A DNA stretch of 64,000 nt from Bin87 sp963668585 (lineage in GTDB: Bacteria > Chloroflexota > Dehalococcoidia > Lucifugimonadales > UBA3495), in NCBI GenBank assembly GCA_963668585.1, contig OY764869.1, positions 3,472,001-3,536,000 of the forward strand, read 5' to 3'. A model generated the notes under the pieces. The model saw nothing but the letters and a program-made list of their open reading frames with translations. It was not told the origin of the DNA and did no database searches. Shown here piece after piece: positions 16,288-24,944 of this stretch (its first letter is position 1; every line of letters begins with the position of its first letter). Both the position numbers and the translations under genes were made by a program.

Positions 16288-17364
16288 GTGGCCGAGAAAA
16301 TCTACATACGCAACGCCAGTGGGGCGCTGGAGCCTGTCACGGAGCAACCCTTCGAAACGGAGGCTATCCTCGAAGAACTGGTTGCCCAGCACCCGGAGTT
16401 ACTGGCCGGTGATCAGATGCGGCCTGATGACCCGCTGCGTTGGATTCTCATCAAGCCCCAGATGGAGATTGAAGGGTGGGCAGTTGACTTGCTTCTTGTT
16501 GACCAACATTCCTACCCGACACTGGTTGAAGTAAAACGGGGTTCCAATCGCGAAATCCGCCGCACCATTGTAGGCCAGATGCTAGATTACGCCGCCACTG
16601 CCGCGAGTGTCTGGTCTGGTCGCGACATGCGTCGGATTTTCGAAGAGCACTCTGACGGCTCTGACGATGAAATTAGCAATCTGTTGCAGGCTAACGACGA
16701 AGCGGATATTGACGCTTTCTGGGAACAAGTTGCAACGAATCTGGCCGCCAGTAGATTGCGTCTTCTCTTCGTTGCCGACGAAATACCTGCCGAATTGGAG
16801 CGGGTGGTCAAGTTCCTGAATGAGCAGACGCGAGACAACCTTGAGGTGCTGGCAGTTGAAGTCAAGCAGTACCCGGGCCAATTCGGCGATGCTCTGGTGT
16901 CGCGTGCAATCGGTCAAGTTGACACCCCGAGCGGCGGTAATGTCAGAAGCCCGAATTTGAGCCGCGATGAACTGCTCGACGCACTCCGTCCGGACGTGCG
17001 TAAGGCGATGCTTTCGTTACTTGACGCCGTCACGAATGCCGGTGGAGAGTTGCGTTACAGGAGAACTGCCATCACGGTGAGGGGGCACAGTTCCAAATGG
17101 CCGGGTCCGCTATATCTAGCCCGGTTTTATGTAACTGGCGGGGGCCGGTTCGAGTTTACAGTCGATTACGTTGATGGCCTTCCCGAAGAATTGCGGACGT
17201 TCCAGAAAGGGTATGTAGGCGAATTCAGCAGCGACGATTTCATATCGGCCTACAACGGTAAGGTGGGTGAAGGGTGGGCGGTCAATTCCGATAATTTTGT
17301 TAAGAACATTGATTTGTTGACTGGCCGACTGTGCTCTGCCTTGTCGGAACTGGCCAAGCCGTGA
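16288..17364 (+). CDS. PD-(D/E)XK nuclease-like protein (NucS/RecB-like fold)
   Basis: Started at the GTG at 16288 (after AGGGG), the protein has 358 residues. The N-terminal half shows a PD-(D/E)XK arrangement: Glu in EEL near residue 30, WAVDLLLVD with Asp67, PTLVEVKRG with Glu81-Val-Lys83, and GQMLDYAA at 96-103. This resembles the catalytic core of NucS/RecB-type endonucleases. The C-terminal half (about 230-358) is unrecognised. Third positions look less GC-rich than in neighbouring genes, which could indicate transfer. It sits inside a metabolic run, 11 bases after a CMD gene and 15 before tldD. Nuclease activity is inferred from motif order only. Confidence 0.65.
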   Translation: MAEKIYIRNASGALEPVTEQPFETEAILEELVAQHPELLAGDQMRPDDPLRWILIKPQMEIEGWAVDLLLVDQHSYPTLVEVKRGSNREIRRTIVGQMLDYAATAASVWSGRDMRRIFEEHSDGSDDEISNLLQANDEADIDAFWEQVATNLAASRLRLLFVADEIPAELERVVKFLNEQTRDNLEVLAVEVKQYPGQFGDALVSRAIGQVDTPSGGNVRSPNLSRDELLDALRPDVRKAMLSLLDAVTNAGGELRYRRTAITVRGHSSKWPGPLYLARFYVTGGGRFEFTVDYVDGLPEELRTFQKGYVGEFSSDDFISAYNGKVGEGWAVNSDNFVKNIDLLTGRLCSALSELAKP

Positions 17365-17379
17365 ACGGGCCCTATACCG

Positions 17380-18837
17380 ATGGATTCACTAATTGCGACC
17401 GCCCTTGATACCGCCCGCGCGCGGGGCGCGGCGTACGCGGATATCCGCCTGGTGTCCAACCGCGAACAGCGCATCGTGGTGCGCAACGGCGTGGTGGAGA
17501 CCATGACCGCCGATGAATCGGCCGGGTTGGGGATTCGCGCGCTGTACGATGGCGCCTGGGGGTTCGCGTCCACGCGGGACCTGACCATTGCGGGCGCTGA
17601 CCTGGCGGCCGGACAAGCGGTACAGATTGCCCGGGCTTCCGCCAGCCAGAACGGCGCCGGCGCCAGCGTGGAGGTGTTACTGGGCACCCCGGTATCCAGC
17701 CAGGGAAGCTACAGCACCAACATCAGCGTTGACCCTTTCACCATTGCGCTGGAGGACAAACTCGCCCTGCTGCTGGCCGCGGACGCCGAGATGGCAAGCG
17801 TCCCCGAGGTCAGCGCGCGCATGGGGAACCTGGTATTCATCCGCGAAGACCGCACCTTTGCCAACACCGAAGGCGCGCTAGTCACGCAAACCATCTACGA
17901 AGCCGGCGGTGGCGTCCAGGCAACCGCCGTCGGACACGGCGAGACGCAACGCCGCTCGTACCCGCAATCCCACGGACGGCAGCAGGGCTGCGCGGGTTGG
18001 GAGTATGTGGTCGCCATGGACCTGGCGGGCAACGCGCGCCGGATCGCCGAGGAAGCGGCGGAACTGCTGACCGCTGATGCGTGCCCTGCCGACGTTTCCA
18101 CCGATCTGATAATCGACAGCAGCCAATTGGCGCTGCAAATCCACGAATCCTGCGGCCACGCCGTGGAACTGGACCGGGCGTTGGGCGACGAGGCGGCGTT
18201 TGCCGGCACCTCATTCCTGACCCCTGATCTTCTGAACGGGTTTCAGTACGGGTCGGAGCAGGTCAACATCACCGCAGACAGCACCAGCGACACCGGTTTG
18301 GGCACTTTCGGCTGGGACGACGAAGGACTGCCGGCGCAGTCCACCGACATCATCCGCAACGGGGAGTTCGTGGGGTATCTGATGTCCCGGGAATCCGCGA
18401 CACGTTTGGGCTTGCCATCGAACGGTTGTATGCGGGCGTCGTCGTGGAATCGAATTCCGCTGATCCGCATGACCAACGTGAGCCTGCTGCCGGGCACGTG
18501 GACGCTGGACGACCTGATAGCGGATACCGACGACGGGATCTACCTGGAAACCAACCGATCCTGGTCGATTGACGACCGCCGGTACAACTTCCAGTTCGGC
18601 ACGGAAGTGGGACGCGAGATCAAAAACGGCAAGTTGGGCCGCCTCCTTCGCAACTGCACCTACACCGGCATCACGCCGGAGTTCTGGCGGAATTGCGACG
18701 CGGTATGCGACGCTCAGCATTGGCAACTTTGGGGTACGCCCCGCTGCGGCAAGGGTCAACCCGGCCAGATCGCCCATACCAGCCACGGCGCAAGCGCCTC
18801 TCGCTTCCGCAACGTGCGGGTTGGCGTGATGCGGTAA
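17380..18837 (+). CDS. tldD: TldD-family metalloprotease subunit
   Basis: The 485-residue protein carries the TldD zinc site HESCGH (HExxxH, residues 255-260) after LIIDSSQLALQI, and the conserved end GTPRCGKGQPGQ ... RFRNVRVGV. TldD forms a heterodimer with TldE and cleaves small or unfolded peptides; known roles are processing of modified peptides such as microcin B17 and degradation of the antitoxin CcdA. The partner gene follows after 17 bases. No precursor peptide gene is evident nearby. The ATG at 17380 has no strong ribosome site and may be coupled to the preceding gene, which ends 15 bases upstream. Confidence 0.9.
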   Translation: MDSLIATALDTARARGAAYADIRLVSNREQRIVVRNGVVETMTADESAGLGIRALYDGAWGFASTRDLTIAGADLAAGQAVQIARASASQNGAGASVEVLLGTPVSSQGSYSTNISVDPFTIALEDKLALLLAADAEMASVPEVSARMGNLVFIREDRTFANTEGALVTQTIYEAGGGVQATAVGHGETQRRSYPQSHGRQQGCAGWEYVVAMDLAGNARRIAEEAAELLTADACPADVSTDLIIDSSQLALQIHESCGHAVELDRALGDEAAFAGTSFLTPDLLNGFQYGSEQVNITADSTSDTGLGTFGWDDEGLPAQSTDIIRNGEFVGYLMSRESATRLGLPSNGCMRASSWNRIPLIRMTNVSLLPGTWTLDDLIADTDDGIYLETNRSWSIDDRRYNFQFGTEVGREIKNGKLGRLLRNCTYTGITPEFWRNCDAVCDAQHWQLWGTPRCGKGQPGQIAHTSHGASASRFRNVRVGVMR

Positions 18838-18854
18838 CTCGGTATCGCCCGTTC

Positions 18855-20189
18855 ATGCTAGGCCAGGATCAAATACGCCGGTTGCTGCTCGACGCCCTGC
18901 GCCACTGCCCGAACGGCGCCGATGCCGACATATACCTGACGGCAACCGAGCAGGCCCTGACCCGTTTCGCCAACAACCGCATCCATCAGAACGTCGCGCA
19001 CCGGGACGCTGTGGCGCACGTCCGGGTCGCCATCGGCCGGCGACAGGGCCGTGCCGTCACCAATAACCTCACCGACGAGGGTTTGGCCGACGCCGTGAGG
19101 CAGGCCTCCGAATACGCGCCGTTGATGCCCGAAGACCCTGACTTCCCCGGACTGCCGGAGCCATTGCCGGCGGAATCGGTGGCCGCCTACGACCGCGCCA
19201 CCGCAGGCTGCGACGCCGACCAACGGGCCGCCACGGTGGGAATGGTCTGCCGAAAAGCCGGCGCAATAGCGCTGGACGCTGCGGGATTCTGTCGCACCGG
19301 CGAAACCGAATTGGCCGTCGCCAGCACGCGAGGCGCAGACGCCTACCACGTCGGTTCGTTTAGCGGCCTGCTCATCACCGCCCGCAGCAACGATTCGGCG
19401 GGTTGGTCCAAGGGCGGCGGATGGCGCATGACCGAAGTTGACGTGGAATCCCTGGCCGACGAAGCCATCGACAAGGCGGTGCGCGGTCGCAATCCACAGG
19501 ATCTGGAACCGGACGAATACCCGGTGGTTTTGGAACACTACGCCGTGGACGACATGCTGGAAGCGTTGAGTTTCTACGGCATGGGCGCCCACATGGTACA
19601 GGACGGCCGCAGTTGGATGACCGACGTGGGCGGGCAGCCAGCGATGAGTCCGACGGTGTCGATCTGGGACGATGGGCTGGATCCGGCAGGCTGGCCGGTG
19701 CCTTTCGACGCCGAGGGTGTGCCTCGGCGGCGGGTGGAAATCGTGGGCAATGGCGTGGTTCGAGGGCCGGTCCACAACCATTACACGGCAGCCAAGGCAA
19801 GCGGAGCATCCACCGGACACCAACGGGGCGCAACCGGAGGACCCACGGCGACCAATCTCTTCATGCGACCGGGAGACCAGACCACAGAGCAATTGATCGC
19901 ATCGGTGAAACGCGGCCTGTACATCACCCGTTTTTATTACACTCGACTGGCGCACAACCGGGGCTGCGTGATGACCGGCATGACGCGGGATGGGACGTTT
20001 TTGATCGAGAATGGCGAGATAACCACGCCGATCAAAAACCTGCGGTTCACGCAGAGTTACGTGGAGGCGCTGGCAGGCTGCCAGGCGCTTTCCAGCCGGG
20101 CACGTCTGAACCTCAACGAGGCGGGAGTGGCGATGCACGTGCCGGCGGCGTTGCTGGCTGGCTGGCGTTTCACGGGACAGACAGTTTAG
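18855..20189 (+). CDS. tldE: TldE/PmbA-family protein
   Basis: The 444-residue partner of TldD lacks the HExxxH zinc motif, as expected for the TldE subunit. The conserved C-terminal region reads GGPTATNLFMRPGD, then ITRFYYTRLAHNRGCVMTGMTRDG and IENGEITTPIKNLRFTQSY. The frame continues upstream to 18693 inside tldD; the ATG at 18855, giving MLGQDQIRRLLLDAL, is the natural start. Together with tldD it should form the barrel-shaped heterodimeric peptidase. A GatC-like gene begins 44 bases downstream. Confidence 0.9.
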   Translation: MLGQDQIRRLLLDALRHCPNGADADIYLTATEQALTRFANNRIHQNVAHRDAVAHVRVAIGRRQGRAVTNNLTDEGLADAVRQASEYAPLMPEDPDFPGLPEPLPAESVAAYDRATAGCDADQRAATVGMVCRKAGAIALDAAGFCRTGETELAVASTRGADAYHVGSFSGLLITARSNDSAGWSKGGGWRMTEVDVESLADEAIDKAVRGRNPQDLEPDEYPVVLEHYAVDDMLEALSFYGMGAHMVQDGRSWMTDVGGQPAMSPTVSIWDDGLDPAGWPVPFDAEGVPRRRVEIVGNGVVRGPVHNHYTAAKASGASTGHQRGATGGPTATNLFMRPGDQTTEQLIASVKRGLYITRFYYTRLAHNRGCVMTGMTRDGTFLIENGEITTPIKNLRFTQSYVEALAGCQALSSRARLNLNEAGVAMHVPAALLAGWRFTGQTV

Positions 20190-20233
20190 GCGGGATCACC
20201 AATCGCCGCCCAACCACGGAGTAGAGGGGAAAT

Positions 20234-20431
20234 ATGGAAGACCTGAACAACGACGAAATCCGAGCGTTGGCCAAGGCGGTGGGCTTGCCGCTGGAGGAAC
20301 CTGAACTGAGCCAGGTCACTCACAGTTTGAACGCGATGCTGGAGGAAATGGACGCCATCAACCCGTCCGGGTTCAACCTTGAAGAATACGTTGCGGTGGT
20401 GCAGACCGCCGATCTGGAGGTGGCAGAATGA
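20234..20431 (+). CDS. GatC/AtzG-like small amidase partner
   Basis: This 65-residue acidic protein (NDDEIRALAKAVGLPLEEPE-like start, then THSLNAMLEEMDAI) resembles the small helical partner subunits GatC or AtzG that wrap around amidase-signature enzymes. It has a good GAGGGG ribosome site. Its TGA overlaps the ATG of the amidase gene at 20428, so the two are translationally coupled. GatB is not present in the window, which argues against a tRNA amidotransferase and for a stand-alone amidase complex. Confidence 0.75.
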   Translation: MEDLNNDEIRALAKAVGLPLEEPELSQVTHSLNAMLEEMDAINPSGFNLEEYVAVVQTADLEVAE

Positions 20432-21861
20432 CCGTCGCCAATATTCCATTTTTATCCGCCACTGAACTGGCCGCTGCCATCCATTCCCGCGACGTTTCAG
20501 CAACGGAGGCCGTTGACACCTACCTGGAACGCATTGATGCGGTGGGAGACCGGTTGAACGCGTACATAACCGTGTGCGCCGAAGAAGCCCGCGCGGAGGC
20601 CAAAAAACTGGATGACGAGGCTGCCGACGGTAATTTCCGTGGCCCGCTGCACGGGGTGCCGGTGGGCATCAAGGACCAGATACACACCGCAGGCATCCGG
20701 ACCACCGATGCCTCCAAGATTCGCGCAGACTACGTGCCAGGAACCGACGCCACGGTCGTCGCCAGGCTCAAAGCCGCGGGGGCCGTGATCATCGGAAAAA
20801 CCAACATGAGCGAGTTCGCGCTCGGCGACCCCATCAGCAGTTGGTTCGGACCCGCCCGAAATCCCTGGGACACGGCGCGAAACCCCGGCACTTCGAGCAC
20901 CGGCAGCGGTTCCGCCACCGCCGGATTCCTCTGCGCCACCTCGTTGGGAGAGGACACCGGTGGGTCCATTCGCGGCCCCGCCGCCAACTGCGGTCTGGTG
21001 GGTATTCGCCCAACCTGGGGCCGCGTCAGCCGGGCCGGCGTTGACGGCGCCAGTTGGTCAACGGACACCATAGGTCCAATCTCGCGAACCGTCGCCGATT
21101 GCGCTCTCACGCTGGGCGTCATCGCCGGCCACGACCCGAAAGACCGTTACAGCCGGCCGGAAGCGGCGCCGGACTACCTGGACAGCCTCGACCGTGGCGT
21201 GGCCGGTCTGCGCATCGGGGTTGTGCAAGAGTTGATGGGTGGACATGGCCTGAACCTGAACGAACAGACCCGTGAAGCGGTGGCCGCTGCGGTGGAAGTC
21301 TTCCGGGAACTGGGCGCGGAAATTGTCCCGGTCAGTTTGCCGATGGCCCCGCTGACCGGACCCATCGTGCGCACCATAACCAGCACCGAGCGGGTCAGCC
21401 TGAACCCTGAATGGCTCCGTGAGCGCGCGGAGGATTATCATCCCAACACGCGGGTTGCCTTCGCCGTGGGCAACCTCATTCCCGGTCAGGTCTATTACAA
21501 GGCTCTCAAACTGCGCGCGATGGTGCGGCGCCAGGTCATCGACACGTTCCGCAACGTCGATCTTCTGCTGCAACCGACGTCCACCGGGCCGGCCGGACTT
21601 CTTGCGGACGAACCGGCGGTGGTGACCAATAAAGAAATGGCCGTGGCCGCGTTGCGGGAGGGCAGTTTCCGGGGGCTTTACAGCCTGAGCGGATGCCCGG
21701 CGTTGAGCATTCCCTGCGGATTCACCGGCGATGGCGAGGGAGCATTGCCGCTAGCCCTGCAAATCGGCGGGCCCCATCTCGGCGAGGCGGTGATACTGCG
21801 GGCGGCCTACGCCTACGAGCAGGCGACTCCGTGGCGGACGCGCAGACCACCCGAACTGTGA
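20428..21861 (+). CDS. Amidase-signature family hydrolase (GatA/AtzE-like)
   Basis: The 477-residue enzyme shows the Ser-cisSer-Lys triad of the amidase signature family: Lys82 in GVPVGIKDQIHTAG, the Ser/Gly-rich loop GTSSTGSGSATAG near 155, and nucleophile Ser180 in DTGGSIRGPAANCGLVG. It should hydrolyse an amide or transfer its ammonia. Its coupling to a GatC-like protein resembles AtzE-AtzG (carboxybiuret hydrolase) as well as GatCA, and the absence of gatB here favours the former type. The actual substrate cannot be told. The start overlaps the preceding stop as ATGA. Confidence 0.88.
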   Translation: MTVANIPFLSATELAAAIHSRDVSATEAVDTYLERIDAVGDRLNAYITVCAEEARAEAKKLDDEAADGNFRGPLHGVPVGIKDQIHTAGIRTTDASKIRADYVPGTDATVVARLKAAGAVIIGKTNMSEFALGDPISSWFGPARNPWDTARNPGTSSTGSGSATAGFLCATSLGEDTGGSIRGPAANCGLVGIRPTWGRVSRAGVDGASWSTDTIGPISRTVADCALTLGVIAGHDPKDRYSRPEAAPDYLDSLDRGVAGLRIGVVQELMGGHGLNLNEQTREAVAAAVEVFRELGAEIVPVSLPMAPLTGPIVRTITSTERVSLNPEWLRERAEDYHPNTRVAFAVGNLIPGQVYYKALKLRAMVRRQVIDTFRNVDLLLQPTSTGPAGLLADEPAVVTNKEMAVAALREGSFRGLYSLSGCPALSIPCGFTGDGEGALPLALQIGGPHLGEAVILRAAYAYEQATPWRTRRPPEL

Positions 21862-21994
21862 GCGTTGGGCTGCCAATCATGAAGTCGCAATCGCAACGTC
21901 ATGCGCCGGCGTAACACGCGGTGAAACACCATAGTCTCATCAGGCTCGCCCGGATTCGCTACCGATCAGGGCGAGCGATGTTTGCCAGGAATAA

Positions 21995-23257
21995 ATGATG
22001 AAACGAGCGATAATATTCGCGTACCGCCTCACCCTAGCAACGCTGGCAGCGCTGCTCATCGGCCTCGCGTGCCAACCGGTGGAAGATGTGAACGCTCCTT
22101 CCGCAGACGCAGGGCAAACGGAGACGGCGCCGAAATCCGCTCAGCCCGATGAAATCGGAGGGATGGCGGGAATTTCAGACAATGAAATCCTGTTCGGGCA
22201 GTCCGCAGCCTTCACCGGTCCGGCCCAGGAATTGGGCGACGGGATGAAGTTGGGAATAGAAGCCGCATTTCATGAAGCCAACCAGGATGGCGGCGTGCAC
22301 GGTCGCCAGTTGAAACTGGAATCAATGAACGACGCGTACGAATCCGATTTCGCGTTGTCCAACACACTGCGGCTGATCGAAAACAGCGAAGTGTTCGCAC
22401 TGATTGGCGCCGTCGGCACGCCCACCGCTAAGGCCGCGTCGCCGGCGGCGGACGCCGCTGGGGTGCCCTTTATTGCGCCATTCACCGGAGCGGAATTTTT
22501 GCGCGATCCCGACTTGGACAACGTGCTCAACGTGCGGGCTTCGTACTACCAGGAAACGGAGGAAATGGTAGAGCGCCTCACCAAGGATTTGGGCATCACG
22601 AGGATCGCCGTTTTTTACCAGGACGATTCGTTCGGTGAAACGGGCCTTGAAGGCGTGCGACTGGCACTGGACCGGCGCGGCCTAATACCGCTGGGAGCAT
22701 GGAATTACCCACGAAACACCATAGCCGTGAAATCGTCAACGCTGAAAATTGCGGAGGCCGACCCCGAAGCGGTGATCATGATTGGATCCTCCGCTCCGGT
22801 CGCCAGGGCCATCGAGTTATTGCGTCGCGATGTCGACCCGATATTCATGGCGGTGTCGTTCGTGGGCAGCGAAGCGCTGGCAAAGGACTTGGACAATGAG
22901 GAGGGTAGCGTTTACGTCACGCAGGTGGTTCCGCTGCCTTTTGACCCGTCGATCCCGGTGGTGGGCAGATACCATGCGGCCTTGTCAAATTACGATCCCA
23001 ATGCGGCGCCCGGGTTTGTTTCATTGGAGGGTTATTTGGCCGGACGACTGGCAGTCGCCGGACTTGAAGCCTGCGGTCGGGACCTCAGCCGCCAATGCTT
23101 CCTGGACGCGCTGCGAAACGCCGGAGAAATCGACATCGACGGCATGACCCTTCACTACGGCCACGGAGACAACCAGGGGTCTGAAGCAGTATTCCTGACC
23201 GAGATCGGCGCCGAAGGGAATTACCGCCAAATAAACAGCCTGGAAGACAAACCCTGA
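21995..23257 (+). CDS. Branched-chain amino-acid-type ABC substrate-binding lipoprotein
   Basis: The 420-residue protein has an N-terminal signal (RLTLATLAALLIGLAC) ending in a likely lipidated cysteine, then a two-lobe periplasmic-binding domain of the LivJ/LivK class: ISDNEILFGQSAAFTGPAQ, FALIGAVGTPTAKAASPAAD and GVPFIAPFTGAEFLR. The next gene (23513-24784) is a close paralogue. No permease or ATPase genes of this transporter class are in the window. It may feed a transporter encoded elsewhere or serve as a sensor. An 8-base inverted repeat (GCTCGCCC at 21944, GGGCGAGC at 21969) lies just upstream. Confidence 0.88.
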   Translation: MMKRAIIFAYRLTLATLAALLIGLACQPVEDVNAPSADAGQTETAPKSAQPDEIGGMAGISDNEILFGQSAAFTGPAQELGDGMKLGIEAAFHEANQDGGVHGRQLKLESMNDAYESDFALSNTLRLIENSEVFALIGAVGTPTAKAASPAADAAGVPFIAPFTGAEFLRDPDLDNVLNVRASYYQETEEMVERLTKDLGITRIAVFYQDDSFGETGLEGVRLALDRRGLIPLGAWNYPRNTIAVKSSTLKIAEADPEAVIMIGSSAPVARAIELLRRDVDPIFMAVSFVGSEALAKDLDNEEGSVYVTQVVPLPFDPSIPVVGRYHAALSNYDPNAAPGFVSLEGYLAGRLAVAGLEACGRDLSRQCFLDALRNAGEIDIDGMTLHYGHGDNQGSEAVFLTEIGAEGNYRQINSLEDKP

Positions 23258-23512
23258 TACCAGCGCGTCATGCCAAATCGCGCACAGCCTCTGGCGGTTT
23301 GGGAGTGACGAAGCGCGGCATTGGGGAGCCATCGGCGACCGCGTTGAGATGGGTAAATTCACGCTAATGACCGGAAACGTGAGCCCATACGGCCTGGATC
23401 GTGTTTTCGCACAAACTTTTCACAAATAATTCACATAACGTGTGGGCTATGTACAGACACGGTTTGTTGAATCATGCTAGCCTTCGTTCAAATTGCTGGC
23501 GAGGGCATGATA

Positions 23513-24784
23513 ATGAAATTGACCAATATATTGGTTATACGTCTCCTCTCCATGATGGTGGCAACGGCCATGCTCGGAGTGATGCTGGGGGTGGGTTGCG
23601 CTTCCGCGCAGAGCCCCGCCTCAACGGCTAACGAAGAAGCCGTTCCGATGCCGCCGCCGGCGGAGACCATTGAAGAAGAGGTCCCCGGTGTCCCCGGGAT
23701 TTCGGACAGGGAGATCCTGTTCGGCCAGTCCGCTGCGTTCACCGGCCCCGCGGGCCAAATGGGCAATGAGATGCGCGTGGGCATACAGGCGGCATTCCAC
23801 GAGGCCAATGAGGCGGGAGGCATCCACGACCGCGAACTCAAACTCCATGCGCTGAACGACATTTACGAGACAGATTTCGCGTTCGCCAACACCCAGAGGT
23901 TGATCGAAAAGGACCAGGTGTTCGCCCTGATAGGCGCGGTCGGAACGCCCACGGCCAAGGCAGCATCCCCGGTGGCGAGCGCAGCCGGCGTGCCCTTCAT
24001 CGCCCCGTTCACCGGCGCCGAGTTTCTGCGCAATCCCGAGTTGAACAACGTGCTCAATCTGCGCGCCTCCTATTACCAGGAGACAGAGGAAATGGTTGCG
24101 CGTCTCACGGAAGATTTGGGGATCACACGCATCGCAGTTCTGTGCCAGGACGATTCTTTCGGTGAAACCGGCATCGAAGGTGTGCGACTGGCATTGGAAC
24201 GGCGCGGGCTGGAACCCGTAGCTTCCGGGCATTATCCCCATGGCACGACCGCAGCAAAAACGGCGGCGCTTGAGATCACACAGGCCAATCCAGAAGCGGT
24301 TATCATAATCGGCTCTCACGCACCGGTCGCCAAAACGATCCAGTTGGTGCGGGGACAGGCGAATCCAGTGTTCATGGCGGTGTCATTCGCCGGCAGCAAC
24401 GCGCTCGTTGACGCATTGGGCGAGCATGGCAATGGGGTGTATGTCACCCAGGTTGTGCCCCTTCCCGACGATACCAGCATCCCGGTGGTTGACCGGTATC
24501 AGTCGGCGCTGTTCGCGTATGAACCCAACGCGGAGCCCGGGTTTGTGTCGTTGGAGGGATACCTGGCCGGACGATTGGCAATCGCGGCCCTGGAGCGGTG
24601 CGAGGCCGACGTCACCCGCGAATGTTTCCTGGCCGCAGCCCGCAAACATTCCACACTGGACATTGACGGCATGGAGCTAAAATACGGACCCGGCGACAAT
24701 CAGGGTTCCGATGCCGTTTTCCTGACCGTGATCGGCACCGACGGAAGGTATCACCAGGTGGATCAGATGGGTGGCGAGTACTGA
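23513..24784 (+). CDS. Branched-chain amino-acid-type ABC substrate-binding protein (tandem paralogue)
   Basis: This 423-residue paralogue of the preceding binding protein shares long identical blocks, such as FALIGAVGTPTAKAASP, GVPFIAPFTGAEFLR and RASYYQETEEMV, showing tandem duplication. The ATG at 23513 is favoured because GAGGG at 23501-23505 is correctly spaced; earlier ATGs at 23474 and 23507 are in frame. The signal sequence (VATAMLGVMLGVGC) may be processed as a lipoprotein, although glycine at -3 is unusual. The 255-base gap before it has no recognisable gene. A hairpin at 24904 closes the unit. Confidence 0.87.
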   Translation: MKLTNILVIRLLSMMVATAMLGVMLGVGCASAQSPASTANEEAVPMPPPAETIEEEVPGVPGISDREILFGQSAAFTGPAGQMGNEMRVGIQAAFHEANEAGGIHDRELKLHALNDIYETDFAFANTQRLIEKDQVFALIGAVGTPTAKAASPVASAAGVPFIAPFTGAEFLRNPELNNVLNLRASYYQETEEMVARLTEDLGITRIAVLCQDDSFGETGIEGVRLALERRGLEPVASGHYPHGTTAAKTAALEITQANPEAVIIIGSHAPVAKTIQLVRGQANPVFMAVSFAGSNALVDALGEHGNGVYVTQVVPLPDDTSIPVVDRYQSALFAYEPNAEPGFVSLEGYLAGRLAIAALERCEADVTRECFLAAARKHSTLDIDGMELKYGPGDNQGSDAVFLTVIGTDGRYHQVDQMGGEY

Positions 24785-24903
24785 CGGTCGATGGCCGCTG
24801 CGCCCACGGATTGATACTGGCTGCCGCCACCGCCAGGGCTGTTCCTACTGCGGCAGCGTCGATACGTGGATCGCCGCCGCACGCCTCGGCGCTGCTGGCG
24901 ACA

Positions 24904-24932
24904 CTCCCCATGCCGGCCGATGGCATGGGGAG
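24904..24932. terminator. Perfect hairpin at a convergent gene junction
   Basis: CTCCCCATGCC (24904-24914) pairs perfectly with GGCATGGGGAG (24922-24932) around a 7-base loop. It lies between the second binding-protein gene (ends 24784) and the amidohydrolase gene (ends 24945). It has no T-run on either side, so it may be a non-canonical or two-way terminator. Confidence 0.55.
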
Positions 24933-24944
24933 ATTGTCCTACGT

